The notes beneath the pieces were generated by a model, which did not search any database, was not told the DNA's origin, and saw nothing but the letters and a program-made list of their open reading frames with translations. A stretch of DNA of 64,000 bases. Source: Catellatospora sp. KI3. Its GTDB lineage: Bacteria; Actinomycetota; Actinomycetes; Mycobacteriales; Micromonosporaceae. The first letter of the stretch is position 1, and each line of letters starts with the position of its first letter. The translations under genes were made by a program, and so were the position numbers. The DNA is taken from the NCBI RefSeq assembly GCF_029948125.1, contig NZ_JASAMB010000006.1:124001-188000 (forward strand), written 5' to 3'. Positions 44,808-52,325 of this stretch are shown one piece after another.

Positions 44808-44815
44808 CGGGCGAT
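44794..44815 (+). terminator. Hairpin at the precursor stop codon
   Basis: ATCGCCCGC-GCTA-GCGGGCGAT is a perfect 9-bp stem and the UAG stop (44805-44807) lies in its loop and right arm. It ends the RiPP operon and lies 14 bases before the convergent DUF3073 gene end. Confidence 0.7.
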
Positions 44816-44828
44816 ACGGCCAGGAAGA

Positions 44829-45077
44829 TCAGCGGCGGGGGGTCCAGTCCTTGCCGTCGTCATCGTCGTCATCATCATCGACGGCGTAGGCATCGTACGG
44901 GTCGTACGGATCCGGCTCGTCGTCGTGATCATCGGCTTTGCCGCTGCTGCCGCTGTCGCTGCTGAGATCGCTTCCCGCGAGCTCACGCTGCAAGGCGGCG
45001 AGGTCGGTGTTCGGGGAGTGGTACTTCAACTCCCGGGCCACCTTAGTCTGCTTGGCCTTAGCTCGGCCGCGCCCCAT
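44829..45077 (-). CDS. DUF3073 family protein
   Basis: 82 residues: a basic N-terminus (MGRGRAKAKQTKVARELKYH) and SPNTDLAALQREL, the DUF3073 core, followed by a Ser/Gly stretch and an acidic tail with eight consecutive Asp before GKDWTPRR. The family is restricted to actinobacteria and has no known function; the charge split suggests nucleic-acid or ribosome association. In Streptomyces it also sits between purM and vdh. The 250 bases upstream hold only the vdh terminator at 45282-45314. Confidence 0.9.
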   Translation of the reverse strand: MGRGRAKAKQTKVARELKYHSPNTDLAALQRELAGSDLSSDSGSSGKADDHDDEPDPYDPYDAYAVDDDDDDDDGKDWTPRR

Positions 45078-45281
45078 GGCCGACCCCCTCGCACATGAAT
45101 GACGGGGCTACCCGAAGGCGGGCCCCGATGACGTCAGACATCTCTCGTGGCTCATACGGTACATGGGAGGAGGCCACTTCGGCATCTCGGGTTGCCGGGT
45201 GTCTGGCAGCCCACGGGAACCTGTCCGTTTTATGACTTGTAAGGAGTATATCGCTCCCGGTTCATAACGGATCAGTATGAC

Positions 45282-45314
45282 GGCGCGGCCCCGGGGATCG
45301 CCCGGAGCCGCGCC
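45282..45314 (-). terminator. Terminator downstream of vdh
   Basis: GGCGCGGCCCCGGG and CCCGGAGCCGCGCC pair at 13 of 14 positions with a 5-base loop, 19 bases after the vdh stop on the minus strand. No gene is visible from 45078 to 45333 otherwise. Confidence 0.65.
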
Positions 45315-45333
45315 GCTGACCTGCTGAACCAGG

Positions 45334-46395
45334 CTAGACCCGGATCGTGCGCAGCCGGCCCACGTCGGCCATGCGCTGCTCGGCGAGCCGGTCCGCCGCG
45401 GTCGCCGGGGAGATCCCCTCGGTGTCGGCGAGCTCCAGCAGCCGCTGGGTCGTGTCGAAGATCTTCGTGGCGCGCAGCTTGGCCCGCTCGAAGTCGAAGC
45501 CCTCGATCTCGTCGGCGACCTGGATCACACCGCCGGCGTTGACCAGGTAGTCGGGCGCGTAGAGGATGCCGCGGTCCATCAGCAGCTTCTCCACGCCGGG
45601 GTGGGCCAGCTGGTTGTTGGCGGCACCGGCGACGATCTGGGCGCGCAGCGCCGGGACGGTGTCGTCGTCCAGGGCGCCGCCCAGCGCGCAGGGGGCGTAC
45701 ACGTCGATGTCGCTGGTGATCAGCGCGGTCGCGTCGGCGACCAGGCTCACCTGCGGGTGGGTCTCCTTCGCCCAGGCCAGCGCCTTCGGGCTGACGTCGG
45801 TCGCGACGACCTCGGCGCCGTCCTCGAGTAGGTGGGCGGTCAGGTACTTGCCGACCTTGCCCAGACCCGCGATGCCGACCCGGCGGCCGCGCAGCGAGGT
45901 GCTGCCCCAGCGGTGACCGGCCGCGGCGCGCATGCCCTGGAACACGCCCCAGGCGGTCAGGATGGAGGAGTCGCCGGCGCCGCCGTACTCGACGCTGCGG
46001 CCGGTGACGAAGCGGGTCTCGCGGGCCACCAGGTCCATGTCCTGCACGTAGGTGCCGACGTCGCAGGCGGTGTAGTAGCGGCCGTTCAGCGACTGCACGA
46101 AGCGCCCGTACGCCCGCAGCAGGGCCTCGGACTTGAGCTGGTCCGGGTCGCCCCAGATGACGGCCTTGCCGCCGCCGAGGTCGAGGCCGGCCAGGGCGTT
46201 CTTGTACGCCATGCCGCGGGACAGCTCCAGCACGTCGTGCAGGGCCTGCTCCTCCGTGGCGTAGGGGTAGAAGCGCGTGCCGCCCAGGGCGGGCCCGAGC
46301 GCGGTCGAGTAGATGCCGATGATGGCCTTCAGACCGCTGGCGCGGTCCTGGCAGAACACGACCTGTTCGTGACTGCCGTCGGTGAATACACCCAC
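45334..46395 (-). CDS. vdh: Valine (leucine/phenylalanine-type) dehydrogenase
   Basis: 353 residues; NAD-dependent oxidative deamination of branched-chain amino acids. Start GTG 46395 ([19 protein letters not shown]) has GGAG 6 bases upstream and matches homologues; the upstream open frame is not conserved. Catalytic and binding blocks: [40 protein letters not shown] (active Lys), [13 protein letters not shown], and the NAD fold [30 protein letters not shown] motif appears as [18 protein letters not shown], and [11 protein letters not shown] as [13 protein letters not shown]. It supplies branched-chain precursors; its placement one gene from bldC is shared with Streptomyces. Confidence 0.94.
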   Translation of the reverse strand: MGVFTDGSHEQVVFCQDRASGLKAIIGIYSTALGPALGGTRFYPYATEEQALHDVLELSRGMAYKNALAGLDLGGGKAVIWGDPDQLKSEALLRAYGRFVQSLNGRYYTACDVGTYVQDMDLVARETRFVTGRSVEYGGAGDSSILTAWGVFQGMRAAAGHRWGSTSLRGRRVGIAGLGKVGKYLTAHLLEDGAEVVATDVSPKALAWAKETHPQVSLVADATALITSDIDVYAPCALGGALDDDTVPALRAQIVAGAANNQLAHPGVEKLLMDRGILYAPDYLVNAGGVIQVADEIEGFDFERAKLRATKIFDTTQRLLELADTEGISPATAADRLAEQRMADVGRLRTIRV

Positions 46396-46517
46396 TGCTG
46401 GCTCCAAGGAGACGTCGCTGGCCCTTGTGAGGCCATGGCCGCCGGTCTTTCCGGAGGCTGGGAGACGCCCCGGTAGTGGCGCTCCCGCTGACAGCCTAAT
46501 CGTGGGAGGATCGCGAG

Positions 46518-47345
46518 GTGCCGTCACAGTTCGCCGCGTACCTGAGGGTGTACGAACCGCTCACCGCGTTCGGCCCCGAGCGGGAGCGGTTCTGGCGCCG
46601 ATACGTCGATGAGGGGCGGGCGGTGGGCGTGGCCGACGGCCCCGGCCGCCAGCGCGCCACGGTGCTGGAGGCGCTGGGCGCGAGCTGGTCCCGCCTGCCC
46701 GACCTGCCCGACGAGGCATACGTCATGTCCGGCCTCACCGGCCCGGCCGACGTCCCCCTCGTCTGCCCGTGGAACCTGCGGGTCCGGGTGGCCGAGGCGG
46801 CGCTGCAGGCGCGCGACGGGGTGCCGCAGGTGCTCGCCGACGCGTTCGTGCCCCCGGCGCTGGTCGGGCTCGCGCAGACCGTGGTGGAGCAGGTGCGGGC
46901 CGAGGACCGGATGCACGAGCAGGTGGCCACCTGGGGCGTGCCGCTGCGCTGGTTCGTGCTGGTCTCGCCGGCTGAGCGGGACCTGGTGCTCGAGCCGGGC
47001 CGACGGGTGCTGCGCTACCGCACGGAGATAGGAAAGGCCCGCCAGCGGGCGCACAAGGGGCTGCGGACGCTGCGCAAGACCCTGGGCGACGTGCCCATCA
47101 CCGAGTCGCTGCGGGAGACGGCGCGCTGGCTCGAATCGTTCCACCCCGGCTCGGTGGTGGAGCTGGACTACGGCGGCCTGACCGCGCTGCTGCCCGACGA
47201 CGCCCTGCGCGACGACGACTCGGTCGAGCTGGTCTCGACCGGCCTGGCCGGGCTCGAACGCGAGGACGGCGACGCGGCCACGGCGGCGTATGAGCAGCTC
47301 GTGCAGCGGTGGCGGGCGATCCAGTTGCTCGAACGAAGCAACTGA
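46518..47345 (+). CDS. Conserved actinobacterial protein of unknown function (between vdh and bldC)
   Basis: 275 residues starting [20 protein letters not shown]. Features are [58 protein letters not shown] and a C-terminal helical segment ([19 protein letters not shown]). No signal peptide or membrane span, and no recognised catalytic motif. It corresponds by position to the uncharacterised gene between vdh and bldC in Streptomyces coelicolor (SCO4090, from memory). GTG at 46518 follows GGGAGGATCGCGAG. Its persistent link to bldC suggests a developmental or metabolic regulatory link, untested. Confidence 0.82.
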   Translation: MPSQFAAYLRVYEPLTAFGPERERFWRRYVDEGRAVGVADGPGRQRATVLEALGASWSRLPDLPDEAYVMSGLTGPADVPLVCPWNLRVRVAEAALQARDGVPQVLADAFVPPALVGLAQTVVEQVRAEDRMHEQVATWGVPLRWFVLVSPAERDLVLEPGRRVLRYRTEIGKARQRAHKGLRTLRKTLGDVPITESLRETARWLESFHPGSVVELDYGGLTALLPDDALRDDDSVELVSTGLAGLEREDGDAATAAYEQLVQRWRAIQLLERSN

Positions 47346-47564
47346 CGCTACGCGGTGGTAGCGCCACCATGCGTGACATGAAGCTATGAAATTACTGTCT
47401 TCATGCCCTTAATGCGGACATGTCGTTCTTTCATCATCCGTCCATCCACGGACCTTCACCCGTTCGGCCCATGTCGGACATCGGGGACTAGCCGGACTAT
47501 GGGTAACGCGTTGGCCGGCGGGACCCCGGCCTACGTCTATAGGTACTTGTGGAGGAGTGACCGC

Positions 47565-47774
47565 ATGGCGTCGCGTACGCACGAACCAGAGCCCCTGCTC
47601 ACCCCGGCAGAGGTTGCGTCGATGTTCCGCGTCGACCCGAAGACCGTGACCCGGTGGGCCAAGGCGGGCAAGCTCAGCGCCATCCGGACGCTGGGTGGGC
47701 ACCGTCGCTACCGTGAGTCGGAGGTGCGTGCTCTGCTCCAGGGCCAGATCCCGCACCAGCGTCAGGGCGACTGA
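47565..47774 (+). CDS. bldC: BldC developmental transcriptional regulator (MerR-like)
   Basis: 69 residues: MASRTHEPEPLLTPAEVASM then FRVDPKTVTRWAKAGKLSAI and RTLGGHRRYRESEVRALLQG. This is a stand-alone MerR-type winged helix, which in Streptomyces binds head-to-tail on direct repeats and controls entry into development. ATG at 47565 is preceded by GGAGGAGTGACCGC. The 219 bases upstream form a long promoter region with a GGTGGTAGCGCCACC dyad near 47354. A very strong hairpin terminator follows. Confidence 0.96.
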   Translation: MASRTHEPEPLLTPAEVASMFRVDPKTVTRWAKAGKLSAIRTLGGHRRYRESEVRALLQGQIPHQRQGD

Positions 47775-47811
47775 CACAACTGAACAGCAAGGACCCCTTG
47801 ACTGAGGCGCC

Positions 47812-47851
47812 CTCCCGCACCGTCCCCCAACGGTGCAGGAGGGCGCCTCAG
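47812..47851 (+). terminator. Terminator after bldC
   Basis: CTGAGGCGCCCTCC and GGAGGGCGCCTCAG are perfect arms, extended inward by GCACCGT/ACGGTGC across one mismatch, with a CCCCC loop region. Confidence 0.85.
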
Positions 47852-47881
47852 TGTTGTCGGCGCCCGCCTCCGCGGGCGCGG

Positions 47882-47970
47882 CGATCGGCCTCTCAGCCGA
47901 CCGCATCGGCGCGTCGCTACATCGCTGCGCGATGCCACGCTCCTTCACCGATGCGGTCGGCGGCCGATCG
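47882..47970. repeat. Large inverted repeat between bldC and the ABC operon
   Basis: Outer arms CGATCGGCC (47882-47890) and GGCCGATCG (47962-47970) are perfect. Inner arms GCCGACCGCATCGG (47896-47909) and CCGATGCGGTCGGC (47948-47961) are perfect over 14 bp, offset by a 5-base bulge. A separate GCGCCCGC/GCGGGCGC hairpin precedes it at 47860-47879. Confidence 0.8.
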
Positions 47971-47987
47971 CGGGTCGGTGACCGGGG

Positions 47988-48671
47988 TCAAACCGCTGCG
48001 GGGACCAGGGCGCCGTCGCGGAGGGTCACTACCCGGTCGGCCATGTCCATGAGGGCGGGGTCGTGGGTGGCGACCAGGGCGGTCATGCCGCGGGCGTGGA
48101 CCAGGGCGCGGAGCAGGTCCATGATCTGGCGGCCGGTCTCCGAGTCGAGCTGACCGGTCGGCTCGTCGGCGATGAGCAGCTGCGGGTCGTTTGCCAGGGC
48201 GCGGGCCACGGCGACGCGCTGCTGCTGGCCGCCGGACAGCTCGTACGGCCGCTGGTTGGCGTGCGCGCCCACCCCGACCAGCTCCAGCAGCACCGACACG
48301 CGCTGCTCCCGCTCGGCGGCGGGCACCTTGGCCAGCCGCAGCGGCACGCCCACGTTCTCGGCGGCCGACAGGATCGGCACCAGGCCGAACGACTGGAACA
48401 CGAACCCGATGACGCTGCGGCGCAGCTTCACGAGCTGGTTCTCCGACGACGACGTCAGCTCCTGGCCGGCCACGAAGACCTTGCCCGAGGTCGGGCGGTC
48501 CAGGCCGCCGACCATGTTGAGCAGGGTGGTCTTGCCCGCACCGGAGCGGCCGCGGACGGCCACCAGCTCACCCTGCCCGGCCGTGAACGACACGTCGCGT
48601 ACGGCGTGCACCACCCGGTCGCCCTTGCCGAAGTCGCGGCACACCGACTCCACCCGTACCAGCTCAGCCAC
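47988..48671 (-). CDS. ABC transporter ATP-binding protein
   Basis: 227 residues. Walker A GRSGAGKTTLLNM, Q-loop FVFQSFGLVPILSA, signature LSGGQQQRVAVARALAND, Walker B LLIADEPTGQLDSETG and switch His in ALVATHDPALM. It belongs to the MacB/LolD/FtsE group that partners FtsX-fold permeases. Its start overlaps the second ATPase gene by 8 bases; the whole operon (two large permeases, two ATPases) runs on the minus strand from 55519. Two different ATPases suggest a heteromeric exporter, one per permease. Confidence 0.94.
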   Translation of the reverse strand: MAELVRVESVCRDFGKGDRVVHAVRDVSFTAGQGELVAVRGRSGAGKTTLLNMVGGLDRPTSGKVFVAGQELTSSSENQLVKLRRSVIGFVFQSFGLVPILSAAENVGVPLRLAKVPAAEREQRVSVLLELVGVGAHANQRPYELSGGQQQRVAVARALANDPQLLIADEPTGQLDSETGRQIMDLLRALVHARGMTALVATHDPALMDMADRVVTLRDGALVPAAV

Positions 48672-49662
48672 GGCGCACCTCCACGTGCTCGCTCTCCAAG
48701 TTCAGCTTCACCCGGTCCTTGAGCGCCAGCGCCTCCACGAAGGCGCCCGGCAGCTGCATCCGGCCGGCCCGGTCGAGCACCGCGTACTCCTCGGTCACCA
48801 GCTCGGTCTCGCCGTCCGCGGTCTGGCGGGAGGTGCGGCGCACCTCCGAGGCCAGGCGGCCGTCGCGGATGGCGACGGTGCGGCGTACCTGGCCGGCCAC
48901 GTTGTGGTCGTGGGTCACCACGACGACGGTCACGCCCAGCTCGGCGTTGATGGTCTGCAGCGCGCCGAAGACGTCCGCCGCGGTCGACTCGTCCAGCTCG
49001 CCGGTGGGCTCGTCGGCGAACAGCACCTCGGGCTCGTTGGCCACCGCCAGCGCCACCGCGACGCGCTGCTGCTCGCCGCCGGACATCTGCCCCGGCCGCC
49101 GCTGCGCGCAGTAGCCGACGCCGACCATGTCCAGCAGCTCCATCGCCCGCCGCCGGGCCGACCGGCCCGAGCGGACCCCGGCCAGCTGCATCGGGGTGAC
49201 GACGTTCTCCAGCGCGGTCAGGTACGGCAGCAGGTTGCGGCCGGTCTGCTGCCACACGAAGCCGACCATGCGCCGCCGGTACGACAGCCGCTTGCGGGCC
49301 GACATGGTGAGCAGGTCGTAGTCGCCGACCCGGGCGATGCCCGCGGTGGGCACGTCGAGGCCGGACAGGATGTTCAGCAGCGTCGACTTGCCCGAGCCGG
49401 ACGCCCCCACGATGGCCAGCAGCTCGCCCCGGTCGACGACCAGGTCCAGCCCCTGCAGCGCGACGACCTCGACGCCTTCGGTCTTGTAGATGCGGACCAG
49501 GCCGTCGCAGACCAGGTGGCCGCGCAGCCGGTCGGCTCCGCCCGCCCGGTCGGCGGCCCGCTGCGCGGCCCGCGCCTGCAGCGTCGCCAGGTCGGGTACG
49601 GAGTCGTCCCGTGCGGGTGCCCCAGCCGTGCCGGCGAGCCCCGTTCCGAGGTCAGTAGTCAT
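48664..49662 (-). CDS. ABC transporter ATP-binding protein with N- and C-terminal extensions
   Basis: 332 residues. A hydrophilic N-terminal extension (residues 1-50, Ala/Arg-rich) precedes the ATPase. Walker A is GASGSGKSTLLNIL, Q-loop FVWQQTGRNLLPYL, signature MSGGEQQRVAVALAVA, Walker B LFADEPTGELDEST, switch His VVVVTHDHNV. The signature has E for the first Q and lacks the usual ARAL ending. A C-terminal extension of about 80 residues (REYxVLDRAGRMQLPGAF-like, here EEYAVLDRAGRMQLP) carries a small beta segment. ATG at 49662 touches the upstream permease stop (TGATG). Confidence 0.92.
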   Translation of the reverse strand: MTTDLGTGLAGTAGAPARDDSVPDLATLQARAAQRAADRAGGADRLRGHLVCDGLVRIYKTEGVEVVALQGLDLVVDRGELLAIVGASGSGKSTLLNILSGLDVPTAGIARVGDYDLLTMSARKRLSYRRRMVGFVWQQTGRNLLPYLTALENVVTPMQLAGVRSGRSARRRAMELLDMVGVGYCAQRRPGQMSGGEQQRVAVALAVANEPEVLFADEPTGELDESTAADVFGALQTINAELGVTVVVVTHDHNVAGQVRRTVAIRDGRLASEVRRTSRQTADGETELVTEEYAVLDRAGRMQLPGAFVEALALKDRVKLNLESEHVEVRRG

Positions 49663-52325
49663 CAGCTGTCTCCCGCGTCGAAGGAACCCAGCCGCAGCAC
49701 CTCGCCGAGGCGCAGCCGCCGGTTGAACAGGGTCTCCACCAGCAGCGCCGTCAGCAGCCCGGCCAGCACCATGCCGACCGCGCCGGCGACGACCACCGGG
49801 TCGAGCCGCACACCCACGTCGAACCCGCCGGTGTACGTAGTCAGCCCCAGCGCCGGGGCCAGCAGCTGCGGCAGCGCCACGCCGACCAGCGCGCCGGTGA
49901 GCACCGCGACCGTCACCAGCGGCGCCAGCTCGACCAGCAGCAGGCGCCGGCCCTGGCCGCGGCTCAGGCCCATGGTGCGCAGGCGCGACAGCACCTGCCC
50001 TCGCGCCCGCGCCCCGGCCAGCACCGCGAACGCGACCGCCAGCAGGGCCAGCGACAGCCCGCCGAACGCGCCCACGCCGTAGGCGAAGGTCAGCACGCCG
50101 TTCACGCCGGTCTGCTCCAGCCCTTCCCGGTACCGGGCCCAGGTGTTCACCCGGGTGGTCAGGTCGGGGCCGCCGACGGGGCTGCCGATCGAGGTGACCC
50201 AGCGCAGCTGGCCCTCGTCTCCGGCCTTGACGATCGCCGCCTGGTCGGCGTGCCCCGCCACCAGGAAGCCGTTCGGGCTGATCACCTTGTCGCTGCGGAC
50301 GTCGAGCGCCTGCCACGGGATGACGATGAAGCTGGAGCTGTCGGGCAGGCCCGGGAAGCGGTCGACGACTCCGCCGACGCCGAACTCGTACACCCGGCCC
50401 TGGAGGTCGGCAGCGGCGCTGGTGTGGCCCTTGAACTGCTCGTACACCGAGGGTGAGAGCAGCGCCGGGGCCGGTCGGCCGGGTCGGGCGTCGACGAAGC
50501 CGGGCGGCAGGTCCAGATCGCGGCCGGAGTCGCGGATCACCTGGGCCAGCCTGGGCGCGTCGACGACCACCACGTAGAAGACGCCGAGCCGTTCGGCGCC
50601 GATCTCCTTGGAGGCGGTGACCGGGGTGGGCGGCTGCGCCAGCACCGGCGCGACCGACCGGACGCCCGGGACGGCCGCCAGCGCGTCGGCGGTGTCGGGG
50701 GCGAAGAAGAAGCCGTTCACGGACAGGTCGCCGGGGACCGCCTGGTCGGCCGCGCGGTCGCGACCCGCGTCGACCGTGCCGGAGACGCCGAGGCTGAACA
50801 CCGTGGTGCAGATCGCGACGACCAGCACCGCGATCGGGCCGACGGCGGCGGGGGCGGTGCGGCCGGAGCGGGCCAGCCCGAGGAAGCCCACGGCGCTGCG
50901 GCCGCGCGAGGCCAGTCGGCTGACCAGGCCCAGCGGCGCCGGGATCGCCCGCAGCGTGAGCACGGCGGCGCCCGCCGCCAGCAGGACCGGCACCGCGGCC
51001 AGGTAGACGTCGACGCTCTCGGCGGCGTCCAGGCCCCGGCGGCGCACCAGCCACACGCCCAGCGCACCGAGAACCAGCAGGCTCAGTTCGGCGGTGCGGC
51101 GCTTGGCGCCGACCTTCGACCCGGCCAGGTCCTCCCGCTCGCCGGAGAACGACAGCCGGCGCAGCGTCAGCATCGCGATCACCGGCATCGCCAGTACCGC
51201 GAGCAGTGCGAACAGCACCATCACGGTGAGCGTGTCGGCGGGGCGGCCCGGCAGCGCGGCACCGGCCAGCCCGCCGAGGACCGCGCCCGGCAGCACCACG
51301 GGCAGGACCTCGGCCAGCGTCCGGCCGCCGATCTCCAGCACCGAGCCGCCCCGGGCCCGCAGCAGCGCGAACTCGGACCGCCGCCGGGAGACCGCCAGCC
51401 GCGCCGCCAGCAGCACCAGGCCGGCCAGCGTCGCCAGCGTCCCGGCCTGCACCACCGCCAGCAGCGACTGCCCGGCGCGGGCGGCGTCGGCGAAGCGCGA
51501 CAGCGCGGTGTCCAGGCCGCCCTCCATCTGCGCCTCGATGCCCTGCGAGCGCGCCGCGTACAGGGCCGACACCATGCTGGGCAGCACCGCCATGTCCAGG
51601 TGCTCCGGGCCGACCCGGTAGCGCAGGTCGTACAGCGTCGGAACGTCTACGTAGTGGGCGCGGTCGACACCTGCCGTGTCGGTGAAGAAGATCGCCTGGA
51701 ACGCCTCGCCGTCGTCGCGCGGCTGGTAGGGCTTCAGCGCCAGCGCGGCGGTGTCCCAGAAGCCCGCCTTCGGGTCGACCGGCTCGACGATGCCGACGAC
51801 CTGGACGCCGCCCGCCGCGCCGAACCGGTAGCGGCTGCCCACCTGGTAGTGCAGCGCGGTGGCCTCGGCGGGGGTGATCACGATCTCGATCGGGAAGCCG
51901 GGTTCGTCCAGCGTCGCCGGCCAGCGTCCCTCGACCAGCCGGGTCTCCTGCTGCAGGCCGCTGGCGGCGCGCAGGCTGAACTGGGCCTTCGACGGCAGCC
52001 CGGTGTCGGTGGCCCACGACTCGGCCAGGTCGGTGTAGACCGTCCACCAGGACTGGCTGATCCGGTTGCGCAGGTCCGGGTAGAACACGTCCCGCTGCGA
52101 CTGGAGCCGGTTCGGCATGGTCCGGGTGGACCGGTTGGCCGGGAAGCCGCCCCGGTAGTTCACGTCCTTCACCAGGTACGGCAGGGACGCGACGCGGTCG
52201 CGCAGCGCCTGGTCGGTCAGGCCGTTGGCCACCCGCGGGGTGCCGATCACCAGCACCCCGGCCACCGCCGTGAGCAGCCCGAGCAGGACGAGCTGCCCGA
52301 GCGAAGCCCGCATCCGCCTTCTCAT
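49662..52325 (-). CDS. FtsX-like ABC permease (large)
   Basis: 887 residues. N-terminal span (LGQLVLLGLLTAVAGVLVI), a large ectodomain (residues 30-240), then a first FtsX domain (SLLAVVQAGTLATLAGLVLL, RRRSEFALLRARGGSVLEIG). Central spans include LAAVPVLLAAGAAVLTL. A second ectodomain is followed by the C-terminal FtsX domain (LSRLRTMGLSRGQGRRLLLV) ending in RLGEVLRLGSFDAGDS. The double-FtsX layout is that of actinobacterial macrolide/lipid-type exporters. ATG overlaps the stop of the preceding permease gene (ATGA), so the permeases are coupled. Confidence 0.9.
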   Translation of the reverse strand: MRRRMRASLGQLVLLGLLTAVAGVLVIGTPRVANGLTDQALRDRVASLPYLVKDVNYRGGFPANRSTRTMPNRLQSQRDVFYPDLRNRISQSWWTVYTDLAESWATDTGLPSKAQFSLRAASGLQQETRLVEGRWPATLDEPGFPIEIVITPAEATALHYQVGSRYRFGAAGGVQVVGIVEPVDPKAGFWDTAALALKPYQPRDDGEAFQAIFFTDTAGVDRAHYVDVPTLYDLRYRVGPEHLDMAVLPSMVSALYAARSQGIEAQMEGGLDTALSRFADAARAGQSLLAVVQAGTLATLAGLVLLAARLAVSRRRSEFALLRARGGSVLEIGGRTLAEVLPVVLPGAVLGGLAGAALPGRPADTLTVMVLFALLAVLAMPVIAMLTLRRLSFSGEREDLAGSKVGAKRRTAELSLLVLGALGVWLVRRRGLDAAESVDVYLAAVPVLLAAGAAVLTLRAIPAPLGLVSRLASRGRSAVGFLGLARSGRTAPAAVGPIAVLVVAICTTVFSLGVSGTVDAGRDRAADQAVPGDLSVNGFFFAPDTADALAAVPGVRSVAPVLAQPPTPVTASKEIGAERLGVFYVVVVDAPRLAQVIRDSGRDLDLPPGFVDARPGRPAPALLSPSVYEQFKGHTSAAADLQGRVYEFGVGGVVDRFPGLPDSSSFIVIPWQALDVRSDKVISPNGFLVAGHADQAAIVKAGDEGQLRWVTSIGSPVGGPDLTTRVNTWARYREGLEQTGVNGVLTFAYGVGAFGGLSLALLAVAFAVLAGARARGQVLSRLRTMGLSRGQGRRLLLVELAPLVTVAVLTGALVGVALPQLLAPALGLTTYTGGFDVGVRLDPVVVAGAVGMVLAGLLTALLVETLFNRRLRLGEVLRLGSFDAGDS

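Noticed and set aside
45078..45281. Small gene between DUF3073 and vdh
   Set aside because: No frame with start, ribosome site and coding bias was found.
46395..46527. N-terminal 44-residue extension of valine dehydrogenase
   Set aside because: Composition is Pro/Gly-rich and unlike homologues; a good ribosome site precedes GTG 46395.
48664..52047. 1127-codon minus-strand frame that could look like a giant fusion ATPase
   Set aside because: Only the last 332 residues are ABC ATPase. The upstream part is an out-of-frame reading of the permease gene, and a proper ATG touches the permease stop at 49662.
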